Origin: Chitinophaga alhagiae
Lineage (GTDB): Bacteria; Bacteroidota; Bacteroidia; Chitinophagales; Chitinophagaceae
Length of the DNA: 64,000 bases
NCBI RefSeq assembly: GCF_003568665.1
Contig: NZ_QXMH01000001.1
Location: 2,108,001-2,172,000 of the forward strand
Direction of reading: 5' to 3'
Below, one piece after another: positions 26,040-35,023 of this stretch. The position numbers and the translations under genes were made by a program. Position 1 is the first letter of the stretch, and the number at the start of each line of letters is the position of its first letter. Under the pieces are notes generated by a model that saw nothing but the letters and a program-made list of their open reading frames with translations, had not been told where the DNA came from and searched no databases.

Positions 26040-27035
26040 TTATTTCTTCTGATTTGTGCTGTCTGGCTCAGGGGCGGGCGCGGCGGCCGGTTTTGTCCAT
26101 TCTACCACGGCTATGGCCTTCTGCAGGCAGTCTTCATGCTCCTGCGGCGAAGGCTGCAGCTTGGCAAACTTGGCCAGGTCTGCCAGCGTCAGTATGCTCT
26201 GCAATTTGTCCCTTTGCTGGTTCAGCACCGTTACAGGTTTAATGTTTTGCAGCAGCTCGGCGCTGGTTTGCTCCAGCGCTGCAATGTGGAACTGCTGCTC
26301 AAAATATTGTCTGAGTATGTCTGTTAACTGTGTGTAATACAACTTTACGTCTGTGTTCCAGGGTTTGTCTTTCCCCAGTTGCGCCAGCTCGTCCATCGCC
26401 GTTTCGTAGGGAGACCGGAGCGGTTGGGCCGGCGGCGGTTTGGGAGCCGGCTTGCGTTTGCGCCAGTATACAAAGTACAGCACCACCCCGGTCACCAGCA
26501 GCAGTATGCCCAGCAGCCAGGGCCAGTAGTCCAGCAGGTTCCAGGCCACGCGGCGCAGCGGTTTGATGGGTTTGAAGGCCTTGGAGGTATCTACGGCTAC
26601 GGTGGTAACGTCTATTATAATGGGCTCGGTGAACACGGAGTCGTAAGATCCGTCTGTTACCGAAAACACTTCAAACTTCATGGGCGGCAGCTCCCAGCGC
26701 CCCGAGTCAAAGCTGGTAAGAGTAATGGTCTGCTTCCAGAGTTTTTGCTGGGAGTTGGAGCCGGCAGTGTCCAGCGGGGTGCGTGACACCACTTCCAGGT
26801 GGTTGAGCGAGTCAGGCAGGTTGGGAAATACCACTTTCAGGCTGGCGCCCTTTAATGCGTAGAGCATCACCTTGGCGGTAACGGATATGTTCACCTGTTC
26901 CCCCAGCCGTATGCTGGTAGTGTCAGGCACGGCCTTCACCTGGAAATAATCTTCGTACTGCTGCGCCAGCAACGGGCTGCTGCCCAGCAGGCAAACCAGC
27001 ATGGTATAAACAAATATGTGCTTCTTGACTTTCAT
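26040..27035 (-). CDS. BatD/DUF4381-like membrane protein
   Basis: A 331-residue protein of the MoxR operon. Residues 1-24 are a signal peptide (cleavage near L-L-A-Q). An extracytoplasmic beta-sandwich resembling BatD follows, with the phrase DTTSIRLGEQVNISVTAKV. One transmembrane helix lies at about 170-195 (YWPWLLGILLLVTGVVLYFV). The cytoplasmic part is helical with conserved Tyr and Leu positions as in DUF4381. The tail is rich in Pro, Ala and Lys. It is probably the link between the ATPase and the VWA proteins. No enzyme motif is present. Confidence 0.78.
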   Translation of the reverse strand: MKVKKHIFVYTMLVCLLGSSPLLAQQYEDYFQVKAVPDTTSIRLGEQVNISVTAKVMLYALKGASLKVVFPNLPDSLNHLEVVSRTPLDTAGSNSQQKLWKQTITLTSFDSGRWELPPMKFEVFSVTDGSYDSVFTEPIIIDVTTVAVDTSKAFKPIKPLRRVAWNLLDYWPWLLGILLLVTGVVLYFVYWRKRKPAPKPPPAQPLRSPYETAMDELAQLGKDKPWNTDVKLYYTQLTDILRQYFEQQFHIAALEQTSAELLQNIKPVTVLNQQRDKLQSILTLADLAKFAKLQPSPQEHEDCLQKAIAVVEWTKPAAAPAPEPDSTNQKK

Positions 27036-27062
27036 CCGGTGTGGCAGTGATCAGTTTTTATC

Positions 27063-27929
27063 TTAAACCCTGTTCAGGAAAAATGTTTGCAATGCTTTTA
27101 CATAGTCTTCATCGGTACGGATGCTGATCAGCTCCGCCCCGCTTTTCAGAAAGGCGTTCCGGCAATACTGTGCGTGCTGCTGGAACTGCTGGGCGTAATG
27201 TTGGCGTACCCTTTTATTTCCCGTGTCTACCCACTGGGAGGCGCCGGTTTCACCGTCTGTCATCTTGATCATGCCTACGGGGGGCAGGTCTTTGTCTCGC
27301 GGGTCATATACCTGTACGCCCACCACATCGTGCCGTTTGGCGGCAATGTTCAGCGCGTCCTGGTAGTTGCCGGAGAAAAAATCGCTCAGCAGGAAAACAA
27401 TGCTGCGTTTTTTGGCGGCATTGTTAAAGAAGCGCAGCGTTTCGGATATGTTGGTGCCTTTTCGTTTAGGCGTGAAAGACAGCAGCTCACGGATGATGAA
27501 AAGGATATGGGACTTGCCTTTTTTAGGCGGGATATATTTCTCCATGCCGTCACTGAAAAAGATAACGCCCACCTTGTCGTTGTTCTTAATAGCGGAAAAC
27601 GCCAGCACTGCGCACAGCTCTGTTACCAGACTGCGCTTGGTATGGGTGGCGGTGCCGAAGGCCCCGCTTTCGCTCACGTCTACCAGCAGCATCACCGTCA
27701 GTTCCCTTTCTTCTTCAAATACCTTCACAAAGGGGTGATTGAAGCGGGCGGTCACGTTCCAGTCAATAGACCTTACATCGTCTCCGAACTGGTAGTCCCT
27801 CACCTCGCTGAAAGACATGCCCCTGCCTTTGAAGGCGCTGTGGTACTCTCCCGCAAAAATGTGGTTGGTGAGGCCTTTGGTCTTGATCTCCAGCTGGCGC
27901 ACCTTCTTGAGTATTTCTGAAGTTTCCAT
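27063..27929 (-). CDS. DUF58 domain protein of the MoxR operon
   Basis: A 288-residue soluble protein with a VWA-like fold. The DUF58 signature YQFGDDVRSIDWNVTARF and the stretch FEEERELTVMLLVDVSESG are present; the latter is a DxSxS metal site. The ATG at 27929 lies 10 bp after the end of the upstream moxR, so it is preferred over an in-frame start within moxR. DUF58 proteins always accompany MoxR ATPases, which act on them as chaperone-like substrates or partners. Confidence 0.92.
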   Translation of the reverse strand: METSEILKKVRQLEIKTKGLTNHIFAGEYHSAFKGRGMSFSEVRDYQFGDDVRSIDWNVTARFNHPFVKVFEEERELTVMLLVDVSESGAFGTATHTKRSLVTELCAVLAFSAIKNNDKVGVIFFSDGMEKYIPPKKGKSHILFIIRELLSFTPKRKGTNISETLRFFNNAAKKRSIVFLLSDFFSGNYQDALNIAAKRHDVVGVQVYDPRDKDLPPVGMIKMTDGETGASQWVDTGNKRVRQHYAQQFQQHAQYCRNAFLKSGAELISIRTDEDYVKALQTFFLNRV

Positions 27930-27939
27930 GGTTTGCAGT

Positions 27940-28941
27940 TTATGGCACTTCCACCGCGTTGAGTATTTCGCTGAGGATGTTCTCACTGGTTACGTTCTCT
28001 GCTTCCGCCTCATAGGTAAGGCCTACGCGGTGGCGCATTACATCAAAACATACGCTGCGCACGTCTTCCGGTATTACATAGCCCCTGCGCTTCATAAAGG
28101 CATAGGCTTTAGACGCCAGGGCCAGGTTGATGCTGGCGCGGGGAGAACCGCCGTAGGCAATAAGCGGCTTCAGTTTGGCCAGTTTATACTCTTCGGGGTT
28201 GCGGGTGGCAAACACCACGTCTATGATGTACTGTTCAATTTTTTCGTCCATGTACACTTCCCGTACCAGCTTGCGGGCCTCCAGTATTTCCGAGGGGTTT
28301 ACCACCGGGTTTATTTTGGTCTGGCCTTCCGGCTGCAGGTTCTGGCGGATGATGTGGCGCTCTTCGTCTTTGGTGGGGTAGCCTATTACCACTTTCAGCA
28401 TAAAACGGTCTACCTGTGCTTCCGGCAGGGTATAAGTGCCTTCCTGCTCAATGGGGTTTTGCGTGGCCAGCACCAGAAAGGGTTCTTCCAGCTTGAAGGT
28501 GGAGTCTCCGATGGTGATCTGGCGTTCCTGCATAGCTTCCAGCAGGGCGCTTTGCACCTTGGCCGGGGCGCGGTTGATCTCGTCTGCCAGTATGAAGTTG
28601 GCGAAAATAGGGCCTCTTCTTACCACAAATTCGTTACGTTGCTGGTTGTAGATCATGGTGCCTACCACGTCTGCCGGCAACAGGTCAGGCGTGAACTGGA
28701 TGCGGGAGAAACGGGCGTTGATGGCGGATGCCAGTGATTTGATGGAGAGCGTTTTGGCCAGCCCGGGCACCCCTTCCAGCAGCACATGCCCCTGGGCCAG
28801 CAGGCCGATCATCAGGCGCTCTACCATGTACTTCTGGCCTACGATCACTTTATTGATCTCCATGTTCAGGAGGTCTACAAATGCACTGGCCTGATGGATC
28901 CTTTCGTTGAGTTGGCGGATATCGTACGATGTATTTTCCAT
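27940..28941 (-). CDS. moxR: MoxR family AAA+ ATPase
   Basis: A 333-residue AAA+ ATPase. Walker A reads GVPGLAKT, Walker B reads LADEINRAPAKVQSALLEAM, and the sensor region reads TQNPIEQEGTYTLPEAQVDRF. It is the first gene of a leftward operon with DUF58, a BatD-like protein, batA and rsgA. MoxR enzymes remodel or insert metal cofactors into VWA-domain partners, so it likely acts on the DUF58 and BatA products at the membrane. The 256 bp upstream contain its promoter, though no clean -7 box was found. Confidence 0.95.
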   Translation of the reverse strand: MENTSYDIRQLNERIHQASAFVDLLNMEINKVIVGQKYMVERLMIGLLAQGHVLLEGVPGLAKTLSIKSLASAINARFSRIQFTPDLLPADVVGTMIYNQQRNEFVVRRGPIFANFILADEINRAPAKVQSALLEAMQERQITIGDSTFKLEEPFLVLATQNPIEQEGTYTLPEAQVDRFMLKVVIGYPTKDEERHIIRQNLQPEGQTKINPVVNPSEILEARKLVREVYMDEKIEQYIIDVVFATRNPEEYKLAKLKPLIAYGGSPRASINLALASKAYAFMKRRGYVIPEDVRSVCFDVMRHRVGLTYEAEAENVTSENILSEILNAVEVP

Positions 28942-29131
28942 GTATTTACATTTCGTAAGTTGCTAAAATAATGATTCTGGTATTTAAACCTACTGCCATG
29001 GCGGGTATGCGCCGTTAAAATGCTGTTAAAACACCTTGCTGAACAGCCTCCCCGGTAAACAGATATGGTTTAAAAAAAATTCCAATTTAAGAAAGCGGAT
29101 CGATATTTACATCAATTTTTTGCGTAAACCG

Positions 29132-29139
29132 TACATTTG
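29132..29139 (+). promoter_or_regulatory. -7 promoter element upstream of the 110-residue protein
   Basis: TACATTTG matches TAnnTTTG. The predicted leader is about 55 nt. No TTG at the standard spacing. Confidence 0.35.
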
Positions 29140-29197
29140 TTGTCCGTTTAAGGCAGCAATCGCTATGCCATGAATATAAAACACTAAAAACCAAAGG

Positions 29198-29530
29198 ATG
29201 GACCAGGAAGATTTTGTAACAAGATGGAAAAAAGTGGAAGATATGCTGCGGGAGCGTTTTGGCAAGACGCCCAATATGGAAGCCATTCTTTTACTGATAG
29301 GCATACAGGAGCTGAACAGCCCCAAAAAGAAATACACCAAGGAACAGAAGCAGGACCTCATGCACATTGCCGTGTGTACCCTGCTCACCCAGAGCGGGTA
29401 TTACGAGCCGGAGGGGCGTGACCGTGACGGCTGGCCGCATTTCAAGGAGCTGCAGCCGGTGCCCAAAATGGGCCTGGAAGAGCAGGAGCGGTTTTTGAAG
29501 GAACATGTGATCGCCTATTTTGAAGAGTAA
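29198..29530 (+). CDS. Conserved hypothetical cytoplasmic protein
   Basis: A 110-residue protein without signal peptide or membrane helix. It has a helical, charged sequence with ALLLIGIQELNSPKKKY and a Gly/Tyr patch (TQSGYYEPEGRDRDGWPHF). The phrase MHIAVCTLLTQSGYYE suggests a compact helical bundle. I recognise the pattern as conserved in Bacteroidota but do not know its function. It is preceded by a -7 box and followed after 95 bp by a cyclophilin gene; a shared transcript is possible. Confidence 0.75.
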   Translation: MDQEDFVTRWKKVEDMLRERFGKTPNMEAILLLIGIQELNSPKKKYTKEQKQDLMHIAVCTLLTQSGYYEPEGRDRDGWPHFKELQPVPKMGLEEQERFLKEHVIAYFEE

Positions 29531-29625
29531 TTCACCCGCTGGCCCATGCCCGTACCAAAGCTGAAGAGTGCGACGCAACGGCTGCCGGGCCGCCCTGCCG
29601 GCGCCGGGCCCATAAAACAGACCCT

Positions 29626-30288
29626 ATGCATAAAACACTACTGCTTTCTTTTTTGCTGCTGGCGGCATTGGCCGCACAGGCCCAAAGGAACCGGAAAGTA
29701 AAGGTCACCACGGACTATGGTACCATGGTGATCAGGCTGTATGACCAGACGCCGAAACACCGGGATAATTTTATCCGCCTCGTAAAACGGCATTTTTATG
29801 ACAGCCTGTTGTTTCACCGGGTGATCAAACAGTTTATGATACAGGGCGGCGACCCTTCGTCTAAAAACGCTGCGCCCGGCGCCCTGCTGGGCGATGGCAG
29901 TGTAGGGTACACCGTGCCGGCGGAGTTTCAGCTGGACCTGTTCCATAAAAAGGGCGTGCTGTCGGCGGCGCGTGACAATAACCCCGCCAGGGCCTCGGAT
30001 GGCTGCCAATTCTACATTGTACAGGGAAAGAAGTTTACGGACGGGCAACTGGATACGCTGGAGCAAACCCGCCTGGGCGGCCGCAAAATACCGGTAGACC
30101 AGCGGGAGGTATACAAAACCATTGGCGGAGCGCCGCACCTGGACCAGCAATACACGGTATTTGGCGAGGTGATCAGCGGCCTGCCGGTGATAGACAGCAT
30201 TGCGGCAGTGAAAACAGACAAAAACAACCGGCCCTTGCAGAACGTACGCATGAAAATCAGGCTGAAAAAGAAGTTCCTGTTTTTCTAA
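29626..30288 (+). CDS. Cyclophilin-type peptidyl-prolyl isomerase, secreted
   Basis: A 220-residue protein with a signal peptide (MHKTLLLSFLLLAALAAQAQ, cleavage after about residue 18). The cyclophilin core starts TTDYGTMVIRLYD and contains FHRVIKQFMIQGGDP and a later SDGCQFYIVQG, the conserved catalytic Arg and Phe/Gln residues. The insertion near 140-175 is typical of Bacteroidota cyclophilins. It should catalyse proline cis-trans isomerisation in the periplasm and help envelope proteins fold. The end is basic and aromatic. Confidence 0.92.
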   Translation: MHKTLLLSFLLLAALAAQAQRNRKVKVTTDYGTMVIRLYDQTPKHRDNFIRLVKRHFYDSLLFHRVIKQFMIQGGDPSSKNAAPGALLGDGSVGYTVPAEFQLDLFHKKGVLSAARDNNPARASDGCQFYIVQGKKFTDGQLDTLEQTRLGGRKIPVDQREVYKTIGGAPHLDQQYTVFGEVISGLPVIDSIAAVKTDKNNRPLQNVRMKIRLKKKFLFF

Positions 30289-30363
30289 ACGCCTGTTAAC
30301 GAAGAAGTTTTTTTATTATTCTGCCCTTAAAGCGTATTTTTACGGCTCAAAATCAAAACTGAC

Positions 30364-30744
30364 ATGAATTTTCCGTCACAACTGCGTTACACAAAAGACC
30401 ATGAGTGGGTTTTGTTAGAAGGTAATACTGCAAAAGTAGGCATTACCGATTTTGCACAGCGCGAACTGGGCGATATTGTATTTGTAGACATCACTACCGC
30501 AGGCAAAGCACTGAAAGCTGAAGAGATCTTTGGAACGGTAGAAGCTGTGAAAACCGTATCCGACCTGTTTTTGCCCGTATCCGGCACAGTAGGCGAAGTG
30601 AACCCCAAGCTGGAAAGCAGCCCCGAGCTGGTCAATTCCGATCCTTACGGAGAAGGATGGATGGTGACCATACAGGTAGACAACCCGGCGGATGTAGACG
30701 GCTTGCTGACTGCAGACGCTTATAAAGCGCTGATAGGCGAATAG
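30364..30744 (+). CDS. gcvH: Glycine cleavage system H protein
   Basis: A 126-residue lipoyl carrier. The lipoylated lysine sits in [13 protein letters not shown]. The N-terminal YTKDHEWV start and the C-terminal tail ([19 protein letters not shown]) match GcvH. It shuttles the methylamine group between the P and T proteins in glycine oxidation, and may also serve in lipoate transfer. The other gcv genes are not near. VanZ starts 4 bp downstream, so the two are co-transcribed, with a terminator after vanZ. Confidence 0.97.
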   Translation: MNFPSQLRYTKDHEWVLLEGNTAKVGITDFAQRELGDIVFVDITTAGKALKAEEIFGTVEAVKTVSDLFLPVSGTVGEVNPKLESSPELVNSDPYGEGWMVTIQVDNPADVDGLLTADAYKALIGE

Positions 30745-30748
30745 GATA

Positions 30749-31153
30749 ATGAACGAAACGAATACAAATAAAATGAGGATGATCCGGTATTATTTACCCG
30801 CGTTAGCATGGATCATCCTCATTCTTTTTTTATGCACCATGCCGGCGTCTGCCGTGCCCAAAAGCGGTTTGTTCGACCTGCTGCACATGGATAAGATCGT
30901 GCATTTCTTTCTCTTTGGCGGCACGGTGCTGCTGCTGGCTTACGGGTATTACCGGCAGAAAGGGCGGATCAGCGCGGCGGCCCTGTTGTGCCTGGCGCTG
31001 GTAGTAAGCCTGTACGGGCTGGGCATTGAGTTTATACAGAAGTATTTTACGGCCAACCGTAGTTTTGAGATATGGGACGTAGTGGCGGATGCCGCCGGCG
31101 CGCTGTGCGGCGCCCTGATCTTTGGGCTGATTGGCAAACGCTTTCTCAAATAG
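30749..31153 (+). CDS. VanZ family membrane protein
   Basis: A 134-residue protein with four predicted helices. It carries the VanZ-like pattern: a hydrophobic first helix (LAWIILILFLCTMP), the LLHMDKIVHFFLFGGTVLLLAYG segment with its conserved Lys and His, and FEIWDVVADAAGALCGALIFG in the last helix. The ATG at 30749 follows gcvH directly; later ATGs at 30770 and 30776 would shorten the N-terminus. VanZ homologues in gcvH operons are frequent in Bacteroidota but their function is not settled. Confidence 0.88.
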   Translation: MNETNTNKMRMIRYYLPALAWIILILFLCTMPASAVPKSGLFDLLHMDKIVHFFLFGGTVLLLAYGYYRQKGRISAAALLCLALVVSLYGLGIEFIQKYFTANRSFEIWDVVADAAGALCGALIFGLIGKRFLK

Positions 31154-31180
31154 ATTTTTTACTGCTCGAAATGATATGAT

Positions 31181-31207
31181 TGCACTCAATATGAGTGCAT
31201 TTTTTTT
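31181..31207 (+). terminator. Terminator after gcvH-vanZ
   Basis: Perfect 8-bp palindrome arms (31181-31188 with 31192-31199), 3-nt loop, followed by eight T at 31200-31207. Confidence 0.82.
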
Positions 31208-31219
31208 GAGTAAAACTCA
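31207..31219. repeat. Short inverted repeat upstream of the XRE regulator
   Basis: TGAGT-AAA-ACTCA (31207-31219) shares the TGAGT half-site with the adjacent terminator stem. It lies 110 bp before the XRE gene and could be an operator, but no binding evidence exists. Confidence 0.35.
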
Positions 31220-31328
31220 GCTATCCCGAATTTATATTCAGTTATCCGGAAAGTATTTCGGCTTTTACCAGTTTGATTTGGCGGGTGTTTTTCATTCTTC
31301 TAATATTGCTCCCATAGCAGTATTAATC

Positions 31329-31649
31329 ATGAATATAGGTTTGCAGATAAGAAAAGTACGCGAAAGCAAAAACGTAACGCAGGAGTACATGGCCGCCAAG
31401 TTATGTGTCAGCAAAACGTCTTATGGCAACATAGAAAGGAATACGATCAAGCGGTTAACATGGGCTATGGTAATGGCCATTGCAGAAGTGCTGGAGGTGC
31501 ATTATTCAGAATTGCTGGTTGAGCAGCCGCCGCAGGCCCGCATGGAGCGCAGCGGTAAACCGGGGTGCTGGCAGGCGGTAATGAATTGTTTGCAGCATTT
31601 GCATGAAAAGATGGACAGCATGGAAAAACAATTGCAGCGCATGCAATGA
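31329..31649 (+). CDS. XRE family helix-turn-helix regulator
   Basis: A 106-residue protein. The HTH_3 domain covers about 5-60 (GLQIRKVRESKNVTQEYMA, then VSKTSYGNIERN). After a linker the C-terminus is a predicted amphipathic helix (HEKMDSMEKQLQRMQ) for dimerisation. The ATG at 31329 is preferred over an in-frame open extension that would overlap vanZ. It resembles small solitary XRE regulators frequent in Bacteroidota. It stands alone: the next gene converges from the right. Confidence 0.85.
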   Translation: MNIGLQIRKVRESKNVTQEYMAAKLCVSKTSYGNIERNTIKRLTWAMVMAIAEVLEVHYSELLVEQPPQARMERSGKPGCWQAVMNCLQHLHEKMDSMEKQLQRMQ

Positions 31650-31682
31650 CCATGGCCGCACATTCATTGTTTGTTACACTCC

Positions 31683-34190
31683 CTAAAACTGGAGGCGGAA
31701 ACTCCCGAAGATACCGAAACGTTTTTCATCCGCCTCGTTGGGCAGCGGTTTGGGAGCCAGGCGCCACACAAAGTCCACCCGCAGGAATTTCAGGATGTTT
31801 TCCACCCCGGTGCCCACCTCAATGTAGGGGTTGCCCTGGAGGGTTTTGAAGGGATAGCCGGCGTTAAGGTTCATGGCCTTGTTGGGCTCGGACAGTTTGC
31901 CGATGATGCCTTTGGCCGTCCAGAACTGGCGCAGCTTTAGTTTGCGTATCAGGGGGATATAGTTGAACACGCCATTGCCAATGGTATGTTCCAGGTTGAA
32001 GCCGGCATATTCATCACTGATGAACTCAAAGCGGTTCATCATGTTAAAGGCGTATTTGTTGTAGTAAAAGATCTCGTTGCCGGGGTGGATCTCCAGCAGC
32101 GGGTAGGGCAGGGGCGATCCGAAAATTTTGCCGCCGAAGAAATTGTAATACAGCTGCCCGAAAGGCGGCAGCTTAACATAGTCAGATACGGTAAAGGCGG
32201 CTTTTTGATAATTGTAGTTGCTTTTCATGATGCCTTTCATGCCAAGGGCGTATTTCAGTTCTACAATAGGGTATTTGCTGCCGAGGCTGAAGCGGTAGTA
32301 GTTGCCTTCCAGAAATTCTTCTCGGAAAGCGTAACGCAGCTTCAGTGCTACCTCCATATTGGTGAGCGGGTCAAGGCCGGCGCCGTTGTGCGGGAAGAAA
32401 TTGCCGCTGGGAAGCGGGGCAAAAGGCAGGAACTGCTTATGCGCTACGGAAAAATGATGGGAAAACCCGCTGAAATATTCTTTGTAGAACTCGCCCCGTT
32501 TTTCGTCTATCAACATGAACTTTTGCGGCACGTTGGGTTTGCGGATGGCGAGTGAAAAGATGTTGTCTGTGCCCACTTCATCGTAATAGCTGGCGCCGTT
32601 ATCAAGGTCACGCACAAAGGAGCCGTACACATACATGCGCGGGTGGCGTTTGAGCAGCCAGAGGGCGGATATTTTGCCCTTGAAGCGGTCATCTCCGAAC
32701 CCGTAGGCCAGGTAGCCGTTGAGGTAAAGGTCTTTGTGGAACTGCGGGGTAGTGCCCAGGTCAAGCCGCATGCGGAAGCCTTCCAGCCGGTTCTGTGAGA
32801 ACAGATACCAGTACGGGCCCCATTCCAGCGGGCCAAAAGGCTTATAGCCCGTGGCCAGGAAGCGGATGGTATTGGAATATTTCTGGAAGAGAGGCATTTG
32901 CTGCAGGGTGTCTACCATTCTGTAAATGGCCATTTCGTTTTTGCTGAGGCCTTCGTGGCGGTGGCCTAGCCAGAAAGAATCAGACCGCATGCGTGCGCTG
33001 TCTGCCACCACAATATTTTGCGGGTAGCGCCGCTCCGTAAAAATGTTGGTGGCCGCGGTATCGTTTACAACAATGTTATTGTAAGAGGTGGTTTTACGGC
33101 CAATGAACTCAATGGTTTTGGTGGGCTTGGGACTGGGCGTCCAGAAGTCTACAATAAATTTGTCTTTGGCCAGGAACCACCCGCTGCTGTCCTCCATGGG
33201 CTTAAATTCCTGCACCAGGCTTATTTTGCGGACAAAGTTGATATTGGCGTCCCCGGGCACGGAGAGGCTCATTTTCTGGATGGCGTAGGTGGAATCCTGC
33301 ACCCATACTTCGCCTACAAACACGTTCTCCCCTTTGCGGCGCGGTTCAAAGTTGAGTTTGATGAAACGGTGGTTGTTGACATATTGCGTGTCCGTAATGC
33401 GGTAGTGATAATACATGGCGCCGCTGTTGTTGACGGGGCTTACAAAACTCTTGTCAAAAACAGGGATGAAGTTGTCGTACACATTGATGTTCTGGTACAT
33501 GCCGCCCAGGAACTTGGTCACGCTCTCGTTATCCAGTCCCGACGTGCGGCTGGCCTTGATCACTTCCTTGGTTTTTTTTGGGTCTTTCTGGAAATAATAG
33601 TCGGAAATGCTTTCCGTGAGGAACACCGGCAGAAAGGGCTGATTTTCCGTAGTACTGTCTATGTTTTTCAGGATGAACGAAAACGGCCTGGTGAGGCGGT
33701 TTTTAGACAGCTTGCTGGTATTGAGGTTCTTGATGTCCAGCTCCAGCTTGTTATACACTTCGTAAGTATAACTCTCCAGGCGGTCATAATTGTTGTACGG
33801 CTTGCGGCGGATGATCTGGCGGAGCAGGATGAGGGCAAAGTTGACGTTGGCCTTTACCTCGTACTGTTTAAGGGATACATCTCCCCGGGAGATCTCGAAA
33901 GTAAGGGTTTGCTCCTTCAATTGTTTGTCAACGAACAGCACCAGCCGGTTATACCCCATTACCCGCACCAGCAGGGAGTCAGAAGGTATGGCAGGCAGCT
34001 CAAAGAGAAAAGCGCCTTCTGCGTCCGTAACCATGGCGGTATTTGTGCCAACAAATTGTAAAGTGGCAAACGGGATCAGTTCCTGGGTATGCGCGTCCTT
34101 TACAATTCCACTGATCTTATATTGAGCGCTAAGGGGAAAGAAGCTGATGGTACAAATAATTAAAGCTATGGTTCGTTTCCAGCCGGTCAT
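31683..34190 (-). CDS. DUF5686 outer-membrane protein with carboxypeptidase-D regulatory-like N-terminal domain
   Basis: An 835-residue protein with signal peptide (cleavage after about residue 22, PLSA). A carboxypeptidase-regulatory-like beta-sandwich spans about 27-105 (ISGIVKDAHTQELIPFATL), then a large DUF5686 region with the motif DYYFQKDPKKTKEVIKAS, and a C-terminal part made of alternating aromatic strands suggesting a beta-barrel. Chain ends in Phe (FRLQF). Such proteins are Bacteroidota-specific and probably sit in the outer membrane; a role as TonB-independent porin or adhesin is not established. It stands alone, convergent with the XRE gene. Confidence 0.85.
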   Translation of the reverse strand: MTGWKRTIALIICTISFFPLSAQYKISGIVKDAHTQELIPFATLQFVGTNTAMVTDAEGAFLFELPAIPSDSLLVRVMGYNRLVLFVDKQLKEQTLTFEISRGDVSLKQYEVKANVNFALILLRQIIRRKPYNNYDRLESYTYEVYNKLELDIKNLNTSKLSKNRLTRPFSFILKNIDSTTENQPFLPVFLTESISDYYFQKDPKKTKEVIKASRTSGLDNESVTKFLGGMYQNINVYDNFIPVFDKSFVSPVNNSGAMYYHYRITDTQYVNNHRFIKLNFEPRRKGENVFVGEVWVQDSTYAIQKMSLSVPGDANINFVRKISLVQEFKPMEDSSGWFLAKDKFIVDFWTPSPKPTKTIEFIGRKTTSYNNIVVNDTAATNIFTERRYPQNIVVADSARMRSDSFWLGHRHEGLSKNEMAIYRMVDTLQQMPLFQKYSNTIRFLATGYKPFGPLEWGPYWYLFSQNRLEGFRMRLDLGTTPQFHKDLYLNGYLAYGFGDDRFKGKISALWLLKRHPRMYVYGSFVRDLDNGASYYDEVGTDNIFSLAIRKPNVPQKFMLIDEKRGEFYKEYFSGFSHHFSVAHKQFLPFAPLPSGNFFPHNGAGLDPLTNMEVALKLRYAFREEFLEGNYYRFSLGSKYPIVELKYALGMKGIMKSNYNYQKAAFTVSDYVKLPPFGQLYYNFFGGKIFGSPLPYPLLEIHPGNEIFYYNKYAFNMMNRFEFISDEYAGFNLEHTIGNGVFNYIPLIRKLKLRQFWTAKGIIGKLSEPNKAMNLNAGYPFKTLQGNPYIEVGTGVENILKFLRVDFVWRLAPKPLPNEADEKRFGIFGSFRLQF

Positions 34191-34369
34191 ACTCGAAGCA
34201 AATTAGATATTTTCACAGATACAACGTTCAAGCGGGCATAAAACGACATATTTATAACAAATATTTATAGTTTGTTTGATGGGCGGGCCAGCCACAAAAA
34301 ATGCTGCATCTTTTGCCCCTCCCGGAAACCCTCCCTGCTTACACTGTGAATAACGTGCCAAATATTTCA

Positions 34370-34377
34370 TAGCTTTG
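34370..34377 (+). promoter_or_regulatory. -7 promoter element of the membrane protein/winged-helix/dgkA operon
   Basis: TAGCTTTG matches TAnnTTTG. The predicted transcript starts about 16 nt before the ATG at 34397. Confidence 0.45.
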
Positions 34378-34396
34378 ACACACAAAGTGCTTTTCT

Positions 34397-35017
34397 ATGA
34401 ATGAGCAACAACATCTTGACACGCTGACAGACATCAAGCGTATTATGGAGCGGAGCACCCGTTTCATGTCTCTCAGCGGCCTGGGCGGCATAGGCGCCGG
34501 CGTTAGCGCGCTGGTAGGCGCGTATTTTGCCTGGGACTTGCTTTCTGCTGCCGGAGAAGGGTATCAGCCCGTCAGTGAAACGGCGCTGGTAAGCCGTTTG
34601 TTACTGATAGCGGGCGCCGTGCTGCTGGCGGCATTGGGCGCCGGGTTCTATTTTACCTGGCGCAAGGCGCGGCGGCAAGGCCTGCCGGTTTGGGATGCGG
34701 CCGCGCGGAAGGTTTTCATCAACCTGGCCATTCCGCTGGTTACGGGCGGCCTGTTCATCCTGGGGCTGCTGAAGCATGGGTACCTGGCGCTGGTAGCGCC
34801 TTCCTGCCTGGTGTTTTACGGCCTGGCACTGGTAAACGCCGGCAAATACACGGTAACGGATATACGTTACCTCGGGTATGCGGAGATAGCCCTGGGCATT
34901 ATTGCCCTTTTTAATCTTTACCATGGCCTCTTTTTCTGGGCGTTGGGGTTTGGCGTGCTGCATATCCTGTACGGCGCCATTATGTGGTGGAAGTATGAAC
35001 GTATACCCGCGGAATAA
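34397..35017 (+). CDS. Polytopic membrane protein of unknown function
   Basis: A 206-residue protein with a short charged N-terminus (NEQQHLDTLTDIKRIMERST) and about six hydrophobic helices. A Gly-rich stretch (SGLGGIGAGVSALVGAYFAW) forms the first helix. No catalytic motif is visible. It starts a three-gene operon: the winged-helix regulator begins 6 bp after its stop and dgkA 9 bp after that. The pairing with a small winged-helix regulator suggests a sensed membrane target, which is inference. Confidence 0.78.
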   Translation: MNEQQHLDTLTDIKRIMERSTRFMSLSGLGGIGAGVSALVGAYFAWDLLSAAGEGYQPVSETALVSRLLLIAGAVLLAALGAGFYFTWRKARRQGLPVWDAAARKVFINLAIPLVTGGLFILGLLKHGYLALVAPSCLVFYGLALVNAGKYTVTDIRYLGYAEIALGIIALFNLYHGLFFWALGFGVLHILYGAIMWWKYERIPAE

Positions 35018-35023
35018 ATCAGC

